Source of the DNA: Sordariomycetes sp. S80-01Y
Taxonomy: Eukaryota > Ascomycota > Sordariomycetes
DNA: 64,000 nucleotides
Assembly (NCBI GenBank): GCA_037042185.1
Contig: JAXQJY010000029.1
Span: 186,001 to 250,000, forward strand
Direction: 5' to 3'
Shown here: in pieces, positions 31,956-43,498 of the stretch
Position numbering within the stretch: position 1 is the stretch's first letter
How the letters are laid out: the number at the start of each line of letters is the position of its first letter
The notes under the pieces: generated by a model
What the model was told of the DNA's origin: nothing
The model's database searches: none
Seen by the model: only the letters and a program-made list of their open reading frames with translations
Made by a program: the position numbers and the translations under genes

Positions 31956-33588
31956 CTACCACTTTCCAACCTCCCGCATGCTTCCCTTCTCCATCAGAGC
32001 CTTGTGCAGGTCGAAACTGTTAAACAGCATGTGCGGCTCGTGGCCCCAGCCCTTCCTCAAACACTCACTCTCGGCCTTCTCAAAGTATCCCTTCAGGATG
32101 GGCTGATACTCTGGATGGGCGCACTTGTCGATGATCACCCTCGCCCTCTCGCGGGGGCTCAAGCCCCTCACGTCCGCCAAACCCTGCTCCGTGACAATGA
32201 CGTCGAGGTCGTGTTCGGTCTGGTCCACGTGCGTACACATCGGGACAATGCACGATACGCCGTGGGGATCGGTCTTGGATGGTCGCGTAGAGGGGGTGTG
32301 CATGATGGAGTATTTACTCGAGCGGAGGAAGTCGGCCGAGCCGCCGAGGCCGTTGAGCATGCGGCTGCCCATGACGTTGGTGGAGTTGGCGTGGGCGTAG
32401 ATGTCGACCTCGACGGGCGTGTTCATACCAATCACGCCGAGGCGACGGATGATCTCGGGGGAGTTAGAGACCTGCTGGCTGCGGAGTAGCAGCTTGTCGT
32501 GGTAAGCTTCCCAATTGTCGTAGAAGCGCTTGAAGCCGTCAGGGGAGAAGCGAATAGATGTGGCGGTGGCGTAGTCCAGACGGCCGGAGTCAAAGAGATC
32601 GAGGAAGGTGTCTTGGATCACCTCGGTCCAGACCTTCAGGTTCTTAAAGTTGGACTGGTTGAGTCCACCGATGATGGCGTTGGCAACGTTGCCGATGCCG
32701 GACTGGAGGGGAAGGAGAGACTTTGGGAGGCGCCCGCGGGAGACTTCGTGCTCGAAGAACTCAATGAGATGGCCAGCAATCTTGAAGGAGGCTTCGTCTG
32801 CTTCGCTGTTGGCCGTGGTAGCATCAGGACGGTTTGACTCGACGATTCCAACAACCTTCTCGGGATCAACGGGAATCGAAGTTGTTCCAATGCGGTCCTC
32901 GACGCCCATGATGAGGTACGGCTTTCTTCGGGGCGGCAAGTCGGTCATTGTGATGTCGTGCAGGCCCTCGAACGAAGGCAGCGCGGTGTTGAGCTCAATG
33001 ATGACCTTGTTGGCCATCTGCAACAGCTCCGGTGTCGCACCGACAGAGGCGCCGGGAACAATGCTGCCATCCTCCTTGATAGCAGTGGCCTCAACGACGA
33101 CAACATCGAGACCATTGTTCGGCCGGTCCTTGGTGTAGTACCCGTATACCAGGTCCACAGGGAACATGGACAAGTGCTTGTCGAAGAACTTGATGCGTCC
33201 CTCGTTGATGCCCTTGGAGATCTCCTTGCCAACCTGGTGGGGACTCCTCCTGTCAATCATGTCCAGCTTGGCCCATCGGTTCTCGGTGTCTGCGCCGGAT
33301 GAAGCGCCCACGAAGAGAGAGTACTTCATCTTCCCCTGGAGGTTGTTCTGTTCGACGTGATCGGCCATGTAGGTTGGAAGGACCCTGCCATGGTCAGCAA
33401 GGCCGTAGATTGCACATTGAGACGATGGTCACTCACTTGGGGTATCCAACGCCGGTGAAGCCCGACCAGCCCAGGTACGAGCCATTGGGGAAGTGGTGAA
33501 GCAGGTCCTCGGCCTTGCAGAGCTTCTTGAGCATCGAGGGCCGGCGGATCCGTGCCTTGAGCGCGGCGGAGGCCACAGGCGAGGCCAT
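31956..33588 (-). CDS. ACH1: acetyl-CoA hydrolase / CoA transferase, mitochondrial (ACH1 family)
   Basis: The exons are 33437..33588 and 31956..33384 (526 residues, the usual length for yeast ACH1). The junction is phase 2: [18 protein letters not shown]. The protein moves CoA between succinyl-CoA and acetate or propionate in mitochondria and detoxifies short-chain acids. Domain features are SASS-like start [55 protein letters not shown] and the C-terminal block [20 protein letters not shown]. The [20 protein letters not shown] stretch is typical. The ATG at 33588 was chosen; the frame stays open slightly upstream without another ATG. Confidence 0.93.
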
Positions 33589-34256
33589 GGTCGCTTTTTG
33601 GGCTGTGACGGAGAGCACTGGAGACGAGCTGTGGAAGATTGAGGTGTTGAAGGGGATTCGGAGGGAAGGAATGGGAGGGGGCGGTCAGAACAATCAAGGG
33701 AAGAGATGAGAAGGAGGTGACGCCATTTAACAATGCGCTCCTGCCGCAGAATGCCACTGCCAGACGCGCGACCGGCGCGACCGCAGCTCCGTTTAAGGGC
33801 CGGAGATGTGGGGCCACAGCAGAGTTCAGGGCTGCCTCGCTGAGACGGGACAGCAGCCACTGCAATGATACCCTATACCAGCCTGTGTGTGTCGAGTGCT
33901 GCTATTTCGACTGTAATGGCCACTCTTCGTCTGAGTCCTTGATGTTGTCCTTGTATGCCTTATTTCTGTTCATCCGCATCACTCTCAAAAGACAGGCCCT
34001 CAAGCCAAGACGAGGCTGTACCTGACAGCTCCGGAGCCCCTTCGGCATCCACCGAGAAAAGCGGGCCCGACTAACCGATCGATGCCGGACCCGGACGAGG
34101 TTAGCCGCAACTTCCGCTCGCCCGAGACTTGGACAGATCACTCCCACTTCACCTGGTGATGAGCTGCAACCTTTGATGCACTATGAGTGAGCCCAAAGGA
34201 GCACGTCCAGGGGCGTCAACCCTCTTTCCATTGCTTCACTCTACCTATCACCATCC
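33589..34256. other. intergenic
   Basis: This contains the ACH1 leader and the 3' flank of the PhyH-family gene. A frame on the plus strand (33717..34025) is a shadow without family features. No TATA box is seen. Confidence 0.4.
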
Positions 34257-35432
34257 TTACGCCCTCGACTTGGCCGCCAACTCCTTCAAAGCCGCAATCA
34301 CCTGATCTTTTGCAGTTCCTTCGACCAGACATTTTCTCAACACGTCCTGCTCGCTCGGCGGTGTCATCTCCCCCTGGTCGGGCGAGTTCCTGTCGAGGTT
34401 AGTCGGGAAGGGGTATCCGTCACCCACGGCCGCCACCACAGCCTCGACCTCATCCGTCATGCCCTTCTCTCTGTACAGTCGCGACATCTCGTCCCAGCAC
34501 TGCTCGACAATGGGCAGAGCTTCGACCGTCTCCATGGACTTCCCGAATGCCGAGCTGATTTGAAGGAGGTTGACCATGCGGTTGATATCAGCTGACTCGT
34601 TGTTGCCCGCCGCGTGGAAGAGTGCAGGGTTGAAAAAGAGACCGTCACCTTGCCGCAGCGGCAGGGACACGTAGTTCTTGACGAAATGCTCTTTGAATTC
34701 GGGCAGTCGCCATGCCATGTATCCATCCTCCAATTTCTGGCTGTACGGTAACAGCCTCGTCGGTCCCGTCTCCAAGGGCACGTCGACCTGAGCAACAGCA
34801 CCCTGCAGGGTCAAGAACTGGCTAGCAGAGTGCATTGCCCTAGGGAACTTCTGCACCGCCTCCGTCGTCTGAAAGCCTAGATGATAATCCCGGTGGACCT
34901 CCTGCGCCGCTCCCCCCGGCTTCACGTTGTTGACCTGGGCAGTAATCCGATACCCAGGTCCGAGCCAGGAGCTACACACAAGGGCCAGCCAAGGATTTGA
35001 GTAGTACTCCGTAAAAGACTTTGCATCGGTAAGGGCATGTTTGCTGAAGGAATTCCAGATCCTGTCGTTCTTCCCGCCTGCAGCGAAGTGATCGCCGTGC
35101 GTAGCCAGTGTGCGTTTCTCGTCCTCTATGATGGATCTGTAAACGTCGTTGGCCTTGCCCAGGACCTTCTTGTCTTTGTACATCCCCGCTGTGACGAAGA
35201 CTCCGGGACCGTCGAGCAGAACGCGGTACCACTCATCTTGGAGGGCTGCGCGGTCTTCGAGCCTGGTTGAGGAGAAGTTGGGAAGGTTGTATATGGGTAT
35301 GTTCTTCTCTATAGCCGTTGCTAGAGGGTATTCCTTGGACGTTGCCTGACGGGCGCAGAGCGAGGTCAAGGCGTCGACTGTTGGCGGGGACGAGAGGGAG
35401 AAGAGGCGGGATGGTGCCGCACGACCGAGCAT
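34257..35432 (-). CDS. phytanoyl-CoA dioxygenase (PhyH) family protein
   Basis: A single exon encodes 391 residues from the ATG at 35432. This family uses Fe(II) and 2-oxoglutarate. The metal triad is visible as H180-R-D182 in EVHRDYHLGF and H273 in FFNPALFHAAGNNES, followed by R285 in ADINRMVNLL, which would bind 2-oxoglutarate. The N-terminus MLGRAAPSRLFSLSSPPTVD may be an organelle-targeting sequence. The reading frame stays open another 121 codons upstream to 35795, but the product there has no domain features and this ATG gives the natural start. The substrate is unknown; fungal PhyH proteins act on diverse lipids and secondary metabolites. The metal ligands are complete, so it should be active. 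Confidence 0.87.
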   Translation of the reverse strand: MLGRAAPSRLFSLSSPPTVDALTSLCARQATSKEYPLATAIEKNIPIYNLPNFSSTRLEDRAALQDEWYRVLLDGPGVFVTAGMYKDKKVLGKANDVYRSIIEDEKRTLATHGDHFAAGGKNDRIWNSFSKHALTDAKSFTEYYSNPWLALVCSSWLGPGYRITAQVNNVKPGGAAQEVHRDYHLGFQTTEAVQKFPRAMHSASQFLTLQGAVAQVDVPLETGPTRLLPYSQKLEDGYMAWRLPEFKEHFVKNYVSLPLRQGDGLFFNPALFHAAGNNESADINRMVNLLQISSAFGKSMETVEALPIVEQCWDEMSRLYREKGMTDEVEAVVAAVGDGYPFPTNLDRNSPDQGEMTPPSEQDVLRKCLVEGTAKDQVIAALKELAAKSRA

Positions 35433-36081
35433 CTTGCAACACTGTGACAGCAGGTAGATAAAGTAAGATAGAGAAAGCCAGACAATACAAAGGAAGCAGG
35501 ACGGTGCTGGTGAGCGAGACGCTTCACGGTACAGGTGGTATTTTGAATATAAAGGTGAGGATTGAACGTGCGAGTGCCGCGTGCATCCACCCCAGAGATT
35601 CCCGGATTGCTCCACAGGTCTCCCCCACCCAGTAAACAGAGCGAATGCCACTGGCGCTTGTGGTTGCGGTTTGCGTGTCGAGCGTTCAGCATGGCGGGGT
35701 GGCATTTCCGAGAATTGCTCTCTTTGGAAGGCTACGGCGATCGGCCCACAATCTGGAGAAGACGGCTTTGATGGGTTCCATTCCCCACTGGGCATTCAGC
35801 GCCGACTTCTCGACGTTCGTTCAAGATAAATCTTTGATTCATTTACGCTCACATACTTTGGAGGCCCAGTGCGTTGGCTCTGTGGCGAAATTCTTTTCTT
35901 CAACTATAGCAACACACCGTAGAGTCGAGCTTGAACCAGAAACACACCAACAGACCCTGTCAATGCGCATCGAGATCTAGGGAGAACGGAGGCGACGATC
36001 TGCTGATTGAGTCTATGTTCAGGGACACCATACAGTATATTATGATTAAAATTTACATTGTGAGGAACATGTCAATGTCCG
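35433..36081. other. intergenic
   Basis: This stretch is the PhyH-family promoter side, including the upstream-open frame, and the amidase 3' flank. No convincing regulatory element is seen. Confidence 0.4.
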
Positions 36082-37886
36082 TTAGAAAGGCACAGGAACG
36101 TTGCGCTCGAGGTAGCCCAGCCACTTGGGCAGCCTGCGCCTCGAAGGCGCGTCGGCAGATCGCTGCGCATCCTCGATGGCGCTCGCCCACTTCACGAGCT
36201 CCCCCTCAGCCCAGGCGGTCTGCATGATTCCCAGGCCAAACGGCATGCCCGAGTCCTCGGCGTAGCCACCGGGGATGGTGATGACGGGGTAACCGGCCTG
36301 CGCCGCGATCTGAGGGGCCTGGGCGACCTGGGGAGGGACGAGAAGACCGGACAGCTTCTGGCCCTTGTGGTTGAGGGCGTCGTCGATTCCCTGGCGGCAC
36401 TTGGTTTGGCAAAAGTTGAGAGCTTGCCAGTAGGTCTCGTCCTGCTCGCCCTTGGTCTCCAGGGACGCCAGGAAGCCGTCCTGGCCGGATTCGAACGCTG
36501 GGTGGCCTTTGCCGTCCTTGTAGGGGAAGCCACCCTCGGAGCCATCGTAGTCCTTGTTGTACTGGACAATGTCCGCCAAGTTCTTGACGTCGGTGTTGGA
36601 AACCTCTGAGAGGTAGGTCTCGATGTTGCGGTAGAAGTCGACCTTGATGTAGGTGTACTCAGACTCGTTGGGGTAGCCGCGGGTGGTTCCCCAATCCCAG
36701 TTCCAGCCGTCAGGCGACACGATAGTCTCGTAGTCGGTGATCTCGGTGCCGTTGATGACGGTGGCGCCAGCGGCCTCGATAAGATCAACCAGCTCGAGCA
36801 GCTGGCTCAGCATATCCTCATCCGCATGGACCCAGAAGCTGTTCCACGGCAGACCAAAGACTGCGTCCTTGAGAGCCTTCTTGTCGGTGAGATACTTGGC
36901 GTACCCGCAGGATGAAGTCTTGCCCTCCTGCGCGAGGGTGTAGTTGTCGCGCTGGTCGATGCCATAGATGGCATCGAGGACGAGGGTGGCATCCTTGACG
37001 TTTCGGGCAAAGGTGCCGACCGAGTCCTGGTGCTCGCTCTCGGGGATCACGCCGGCGCGCGAGGTCATTCCAACGGTGGGCTTGATCCCGACGAGGCCGT
37101 TCCTGTTGGCAGGGTTGATGACACTGCCGTCGGTCTCGGTGCCGAGCGAGAAGGCAATGGCGTTGGCAGCAACGCCAACAGCGGAGCCGGACGAACTGCC
37201 GCCAGGATTGACGGTCAAGTTGTAAGAGCTGCGAACCTGGCCGCCGCGCGCCGTGTAGCCCTCGGAGTACGAGTTGCTGCGCATGTCCGCCCACTCGCTG
37301 AGGGTCGCCTTGCCGAAAAGGACGGCGCCGGCGTCCCGCAGCTTCTTGACTACGTGGGCGTCGCGAGGGACCTTGCTACCCAGGAGCGCCCAGCTACCAG
37401 CGGTCGTCTCCATGCTGTCCTTGGTGCCGATGTTGTCCTTGACAGTGAAGGGAATGCCATGCAGAGGTCCACGGACGGTGCCATTGCTGCGCTCCGCATC
37501 ACGCTCGGCGGCAATGGCGAAGACATCAGGGTTGACCTGCAAGACCGAGCTGCGAGAAGTCAGATCTGATCAATATGGGCTACCGGGCGCACTGTCACTC
37601 ACTTGATGTACTCCTGGGTCTGGTAGGTGCGCGTCAGATAGCAGGAGACCAGCTGAACCGACGTGAGGTCGCCGTCCTCCATAGCCTCGCGCATCTCGTC
37701 AAAGGTGGCCTCCTCCAGCTTGAAGCCGGCGCAGTCCGCCATGGGGAACAGGTCCTCTGTGCCGGCATTTTCCTGGTCTGGCAGCAGATTGGGGTTGTAG
37801 GAGAACAGCGGCTGGACCGCAGGCGTCGCGCATAGCGAGCGCGCAGCCAGCAGCTGGAGGCCAGCCAGGGACAGTTTCCAATGCAT
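36082..37886 (-). CDS. secreted amidase (amidase signature family)
   Basis: The exons are 37603..37886 and 36082..37549 (583 residues). The phase 2 join gives YI-N-SVLQVNPDVF. The start MHWKLSLAGLQLLAARSLCA is a likely signal peptide. The amidase signature is complete: HGIPFTVKDN with the catalytic lysine (K132), VNPGGSSSGSAVGVAANAIA with the serine pair around residues 211-217, and GTETDGSVINPANRNGLVGI, in which the nucleophilic serine is about S237. The Ser-cisSer-Lys triad hydrolyses amide bonds. Secreted fungal amidases of this type act on small amides or host-derived compounds; the substrate is unknown. The long C-terminal region, with LLVPPQVAQAPQIAAQAGYP and ITIPGGYAEDSG, is also typical of this group. 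Confidence 0.9.
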
Positions 37887-38684
37887 GATGCGACAGTCGT
37901 TGCTCGCAACGAAACAACACGGCGCCTCGGAATGCAAAGGTAGGACGCGATGGATGGGTGTGGTGTCTCGAGATGATGTGAGTGGAGGGAGGGTCTCAGC
38001 ACCACGAGGCAGCCCTGCGCATCTGGTTCGAGTACGAGTTATTAATTCCGTGCTGCCGTCGCATGCAAGGCTCCTAGCGGTACCTGCACCAACCTCTGGT
38101 CAATCAGCCGCTTTGGCCGTGCATCCGTCCCTACGATCCACACGGAAGAGACCAGGTATCGCTAGAACAGGTCAAGTCTGGTCCACAACCCGACGCTTCC
38201 AGACTCTGGATACCCAGTCTAGCTGGCCATGTCCAAGTCCGCACTGTGCACCAGCACCTTCTTGGGGGTTTACCGGCCACACGCTTTGACGGGCTTACCA
38301 CATCGTTCCATGCACGGCATAAGTGGTGTTGCGGTCTTGTAATTTCCGCATGAGCCGTTAGGCTGGACATTTCCCACATCTACGATCTGTCATGGAACTG
38401 TTATGGAGTGGTTCAAGAGGACGCCAGCAGTCGACTGATGATCAGCACTTGGTTAGGAAACCAAGCCTCACGCTGTGGATCACCGCAGGGTTCGCTTGCC
38501 CCCCGTTGCAGTATCCACACGGGACTATCACATCGTAGATCATTCTGCGTGACAAGTGACAGCGCGAAGCTCAGATGTTTGTCGAATTTCGTCTATTCAG
38601 GCATCATGCAACGATAAATGCTATGTGAAATCTATACGTGAATATACAGCTTTTAAAACGGGACCATGCGACACATCGGTTCAC
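37887..38684. other. intergenic
   Basis: This is the amidase promoter side and the 3' flank of the first rhodopsin-like gene. Overlapping frames have no supported product. Confidence 0.4.
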
Positions 38685-40113
38685 TCAAGAACTTGAGATG
38701 GCGCGCCCCGTTGGTTGGCTGTCCTCCTTGATCTGGAAATCCACCTGCACTAAAATACCGTTGGCGCTGCTCTCGCTCTGGTCGTCGCTCGACTTGGGCC
38801 TGCTTTTGTACTGGTCGAATCCCTCAGCTGATGTCTCCCTGTCCGACTCTAGGTTCTGCCTGCCGTCGTAGCCGTTGCGAAAGTGGAGGGACCGAAGCGC
38901 CGTGTCGTTGTGTCGGCTTGACTGGTTGCCGTAGTTCGAAATACCCTTGGTGTCGGTCTCGCTGTTGACATCGCGACGGAAGATGCACTTGTCGACAAAC
39001 GGCTTGACGCCGGGAATGGAGAGCGCCACGAGCGTGGCACCGATTTCGGTGACTTCGATTGCAAGCATGGGGTTGTCTAAAACACTGGAGTCAGCATGAA
39101 TTCGAAATGATATCGAGAAGGGACGCAACGACGTACAAGCCCAGGACATGTCCGCATTCCACTGTCCCTCGATGACGAACACAAGTCGAGTAATAGAGAT
39201 GCCAACGACACTATCTCAGGTTAGCACCGTAGAGAGAGACCCCCAGTTCAGACTCGACTCACAGGATACCGGGCAGCAAGATGGCGCCGAGCTGGATCTT
39301 GCGCCTTCGGCTGATCTTGAGCACCCAGATCATGACAATCGGAATGCCAAATAGGAAGAGGTCGCACACGAGCGACACTGCCGAATTGACGCTATACACC
39401 AGCCCCCACTGCAAGCATGTGTACTTCTCAACCCCCGGCTGCCACTCGTACGGCCAGAGACCCGTGACAGGAACGCAGTGGAAGATGAGGAGGAACAGCT
39501 GGGGCAGGTAGCCGAGAATCATGACGGCGAAGACGATCTTGATGGCCAGCAAAAACTTAGGGTTGACCGAGCAGAGATGGTGGTAGAAGGCGAGACCGGA
39601 GAGTCGACAGATCAGCAGCGACGTTGTGTAGATGATGTGCGCCGCGAAATCGAGGACCTCGGTGACCTCGACCGTGGGCATGTCGAGGACGTATTGAATG
39701 TACTCATAATGTCGGCCGGACCCGAGGTTGATCAACCTGATGCACAATGCGACGAACGGTATGAAGGTTATCTGGGTTGCGCAAAGCACGGTCAGCAAGC
39801 GTTCCATCGCCGTTGAGAAAGCTTGACATCTTTGCCAAGCCTATAGCATTCGACCCAGTGAATGGGTATCACAAAATCGCTGCGAGAGATGTCTTACCCA
39901 TGATGCAAGTGTCAGATAATCGTCAAGGCCGATGCGGCGCAGAACAACGGCTCGAGAGAGGAGCCTCGTGATGACCACGATGCTGGCAAAGACCGTCACG
40001 AAAATGATGCCCGCAATGGCCGCCCCATCCTTGGACTCGTTCAGGTAGTCGGCGGTGATGCCGTCGGGTACTCGACCATCCGCAAAGGCCTCAGTGACTT
40101 TGCTGTCAGGCAT
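38685..40113 (-). CDS. PTH11-like rhodopsin-domain 7TM membrane protein
   Basis: Four exons encode 419 residues: 39898..40113, 39263..39840, 39137..39210 and 38685..39076. The fungal rhodopsin-like domain has IGLDDYLTLASW at the end of helix 2, GLAFYHHLCSVNPKFLLAIK, LLIFHCVPVTGLWPYEW with CLQWGLVYSVNSAVSLVCDL, then PGILVVGISITRLVFVIEGQ and MSWAYNPMLAIEVTEIGATL. Seven helices can be traced. The C-terminal tail is hydrophilic, Ser/Asp-rich. Such proteins (PTH11 and relatives) are proposed GPCR-like surface sensors in fungi. There is no CFEM domain at the N-terminus (MPDSKVTEAFADGRVPD). The first intron (39841..39897) was placed to keep frame and is the least certain junction. Confidence 0.8.
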
Positions 40114-41473
40114 GATGGCAGGGCCAACGTCTTCAAGATCGTGACGCTTGGTAGACCATTCGGTGTCGGGTCAAGAATTGGTGAAGGTCTCGGAGATCCA
40201 TCGACGGGAGCAGATCGTCGACTACTGTACGATCGGGGAGCTGGACCATCCAGATTGATAAATTCCAGTGCCGTCGCTCTGTGCATCGGCCGCAGCTACG
40301 GTGTTTCGAGGCTGGTGGCGTCTGACTTTCAGCTATCCCCTTAGCGTGAGACCCATGGGTCCCCCGACTTCTGACAGGTGTGGTACTGGTACGACGGAAC
40401 ACTGTGTGGATAACCAACGGATATCTCGGGTTCTTCCTATCAATCTTCAATTCGATGGGTTTGAAGGGCGCAAAAACCCCTTGGTTGTTATGCTGGCTAG
40501 CAAGGCCTGTCCAGCATCCACCACGCGACGGGCGTAAGAATTTTCAGCTGGTTAAGGGGTCGGCTTCCAGAATGTGCGCAGCTGCACTAGTTTGCTTTTT
40601 AGAGTCTATAGATCAGAGGGGCCATGCAGGACGGTGTGCTGAGGTGTCGGAGGCGAAATCCCGGATCGGGCTCTCGTTGAGGAATGTAACAGGGCCCTGA
40701 GGCGCAAAGTCTCGCGCAAGCGGTCCAATCTGGGGGACCTTTGGACGGTCTGCGGTCTTGCCACGGGTATTCACAAAGCCGCGTCTTGTTGAAGAACTAC
40801 CTACTTGGAGTTGGCGTCGATCGTAGTCCTGCAACAACGTGGCAATTCGTCAATCCATGTCTCTGATAGATGTGACATGGGTTTGGGCCATGGCCACGTT
40901 TTCCTGGCAGCCTCCGCGATACGGTTCCACGGTGATCATCCCTCGGATTCAGGGGTCAGCAGGGTGGCAGCGTAGGATCCGATAACGCCAACACCAGCAC
41001 CAATGCCACATGCGGCACCGTCCAATAGACGAGAGGTGCTGTTTGGTCTATCAGCTTTGTTATCGCTAGTTGGGCTACCCTAAGCTTCAATGAAGACTAG
41101 GAAGGAAAGTGAAAGTGTCAAGATGAGGTGTCATATTTGAGATAGATCGTTTTTCTACGACTTAAGAGTGATGTTGATCCTGTTCCTTTACAAAGCCCTG
41201 TAAAGCTGCATCTGTCAACTGTGAGACCCTAATACATACACCCACAAACTCCCCTACGTGAGAGCAGCGTTTTCAGTCATGAGCCTGGGAGCTTTCAGGG
41301 GCTGGTTTTTTGTTGCTACCCTACTACTACTGCCACAAGGTACACCTGGCAGACCAAGCCCCTACGTCTGGCTGTCACCAATCATGGCGTCGCAGATCGA
41401 ATAAACGGCAAAGGCTAGCCAACTCGTCTCATTGACGTTTTTCAAGGTTCCAGTAACCCACCCGGCATTATAT
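40114..41473. other. intergenic
   Basis: This 1.36-kb stretch is the promoter side of the first rhodopsin-like gene and the 3' flank of the deaminase. Only short frames lacking family features are present. Confidence 0.4.
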
Positions 41474-41974
41474 TCACTTCCTCGCTGCCCACCGTTCCAA
41501 GTGCAGCTTCTTGACTTCCTCATCCCAGCCCTCCACCGGCCCGGTAACGCTAACCCCCGTTACAACCTCCTCAATAGCCAGCGGCCTCACCTTCCCAGAG
41601 TCTACCCCAGCTTGCCTCATCCACTCCCCGTACTGCTTCGAGCTGCTGATGTACACGATCGGGCCCAGCCCGCAGTACGCATGCGCCGCTGAGCACATGG
41701 GACAGTGCTCCCCTGTGGTGTACACGCTAGCCTTTGATCGTTCCTCGGCGCTGAGATTTAGCCCAGCCCAGCGAGCGAGTGTGAATTCCGGATGCAGGGT
41801 AGCGTCTGGCTTTCCATCGCCGGAGCCCGTGACGGTGCGGTTGCGGTCGGACTGGAGGATGGTGCCGTCGGAGGATAGGAGGACGGAGCCGAAAGGGGCG
41901 TCACCGGCCTCCATGGCTTCGCGGGCCAGCTTCACGCAAGCTTTCAGAGCGGCTTGGTTGAGTGACTCTGCCAT
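41474..41974 (-). CDS. nucleoside/cytidine deaminase-like zinc enzyme
   Basis: A single exon encodes 166 residues from the ATG at 41974. The fold is the cytidine/deoxycytidylate deaminase type: the N-terminal helix (ALKACVKLAREAMEAGDAPF, GSVLLSSDG) precedes the zinc site H61-P-E63 in ATLHPEFTLARWA, with the two cysteine ligands C91 and C94 in TTGEHCPMCSAA. The usual family motif is (H/C)-A-E; HPE places proline at the middle position, while the glutamate that shuttles the proton is kept. The C-terminal tail ends HLERWAARK. The substrate may be guanine, cytosine or an unusual base. An alternative upstream start (42127) adds residues with no domain features. Confidence 0.82.
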   Translation of the reverse strand: MAESLNQAALKACVKLAREAMEAGDAPFGSVLLSSDGTILQSDRNRTVTGSGDGKPDATLHPEFTLARWAGLNLSAEERSKASVYTTGEHCPMCSAAHAYCGLGPIVYISSSKQYGEWMRQAGVDSGKVRPLAIEEVVTGVSVTGPVEGWDEEVKKLHLERWAARK

Positions 41975-42440
41975 TTTGAAGATGGGCTGCGATCCGAGTG
42001 TGGGCGTCGTCCGGCTGGTGGATCCGGGTCGGATTATAGACGGATGATACTTGCGTCCTGTCCGAGGCTTAGGCAACGCTGTGGTAAGAGAGATTAGACC
42101 TGTTGAAATCTCAAAGATGCACAGCACATAAACGATGGAGCTTTGATGGGTGGCGTGTATGTAAAACGCGACATTTCTTCGGGTGCTCCGCCGTCTATCC
42201 CGCTGTTATCTTCCCCGCATTCATCCATCAGCCGCACACTGCGTCTCACTCATTCCGCTATGCTTACATAGAACACGCTAATCAACGTGAGGATGAGTTT
42301 AACCATTCCACACGACTCTCAACCTATTGAACCCCAGGAAATACCCCATACCTAGTGCAGCAAGAGCACTGAAAAGCTGCTTCGCACAAGTCCACGGCCG
42401 AACAAATCCTCAATATTATGTTGTTGAGCATATAACACCA
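41975..42440. other. divergent promoter region of deaminase and HAD hydrolase genes
   Basis: The 466-bp region lies between outward-facing starts. The deaminase frame remains open upstream to 42127, and the HAD frame is open from 42327. No clear TATA box or operator is seen. Confidence 0.35.
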
Positions 42441-43199
42441 ATGCACTATTTTCCTTCTGATACGATGATATCGCTCAAGAAGGCGTTGTCCCAATCGAGA
42501 TGGGTTGCTTTTGACCTCGACGACACCTTGCACGACTTTCGCGGCGCGTCGTCAAAAGCCACCGACAAAGTCTTTGCGCTCATCAGCGAGGCACATTCGA
42601 TACCTTACGATGAGTTGAAGACCGAGTACACGGCTATACTACGGCAGGGAACCGCAAATGCCTTCACGGATGGCAGGACTTCGCACTCATACCGTCGAGA
42701 ACGATTCACCGCCCTTCTCAGCCACTGGGGGTGCGACTGCAGTAAAGGTCCTGAGATGGAGCTTATCAGTGACCTGCTCAAATGGTACGAATCAACTATT
42801 GTGGATAATATGAGATTGAAACCCGGCGCTGCAGAGCTACTGGACGCCATTCGCGGCAAGGGGATGAAGATCATGGTCATCACCGAGGGACCGCAGGACT
42901 CTCAGGAAAGAGCAGTCAAGCAGTTGTTGGGTGGAAAGATTGACACTCTTGTGACGACGAATAAGTTCGGCATTTCAAAAATTGATGGCTTGTTTCCGGA
43001 GACACTGGAGCATTTTGGTATCGCGTCGAGTGAGATGGTCTATGTCGGCGACAGCTTGGAACGAGACATCTGGCCCGCAACCAAGGCAGGTATCGTGGCC
43101 GTTCATTTCGATGAGAAGCAAATTGCTCGATCTTCTGGTGCCAAATTTACAATAGATAATCTCACGATGATGACGGAGATTGTGAATAGCCTAGAATAG
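42441..43199 (+). CDS. HAD-superfamily hydrolase
   Basis: A single exon gives 252 residues from the ATG at 42441; a second ATG at 42465 is equally possible. All four HAD motifs are visible: I, VAFDLDDTLHD (nucleophile and acid/base aspartates); II, IMVITEGP (Thr); III, a lysine in FGISKIDG; and IV, MVYVGDSLERDIWPA (acidic metal ligands). An alpha-helical cap fills the space after motif I (ATDKVFALISEAHSIPYDEL, then YRRERFTALLSHWGCD). The fold suggests a phosphatase or phosphoglycolate/haloacid-type hydrolase. The substrate is unknown. The gene is intronless and divergent from the deaminase gene. Confidence 0.88.
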   Translation: MHYFPSDTMISLKKALSQSRWVAFDLDDTLHDFRGASSKATDKVFALISEAHSIPYDELKTEYTAILRQGTANAFTDGRTSHSYRRERFTALLSHWGCDCSKGPEMELISDLLKWYESTIVDNMRLKPGAAELLDAIRGKGMKIMVITEGPQDSQERAVKQLLGGKIDTLVTTNKFGISKIDGLFPETLEHFGIASSEMVYVGDSLERDIWPATKAGIVAVHFDEKQIARSSGAKFTIDNLTMMTEIVNSLE

Positions 43200-43498
43200 A
43201 CTACACCTCCTGCACTGACTCACCACAGAACCTTGATCAGACGACCACCACACAGATGATGCTTCACATAGGTGACGCTTAGAAACACATCATTGCGCTT
43301 CCCTAACTCCACAAAGGCCTTCATCTACGGCCTTGCAACTTATGGACAGGCGGTGAACTTCCTTGATCACGTGATGCTGCTGCCTGGGGCTGATGTCGAG
43401 CGCCCTTATTACGCGAAACTCCCCCAGTTTTGGTCCCGACTTCCATCCTCACCATCTCCATCGCGCTTGACAAGGCATTTCTACGCGCTTACATCAAC

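Noticed and set aside
35433-35795. Upstream extension of the PhyH-family frame (121 codons)
   Set aside because: The extension has no domain features and passes through the likely promoter; the ATG at 35432 gives a natural N-terminus.
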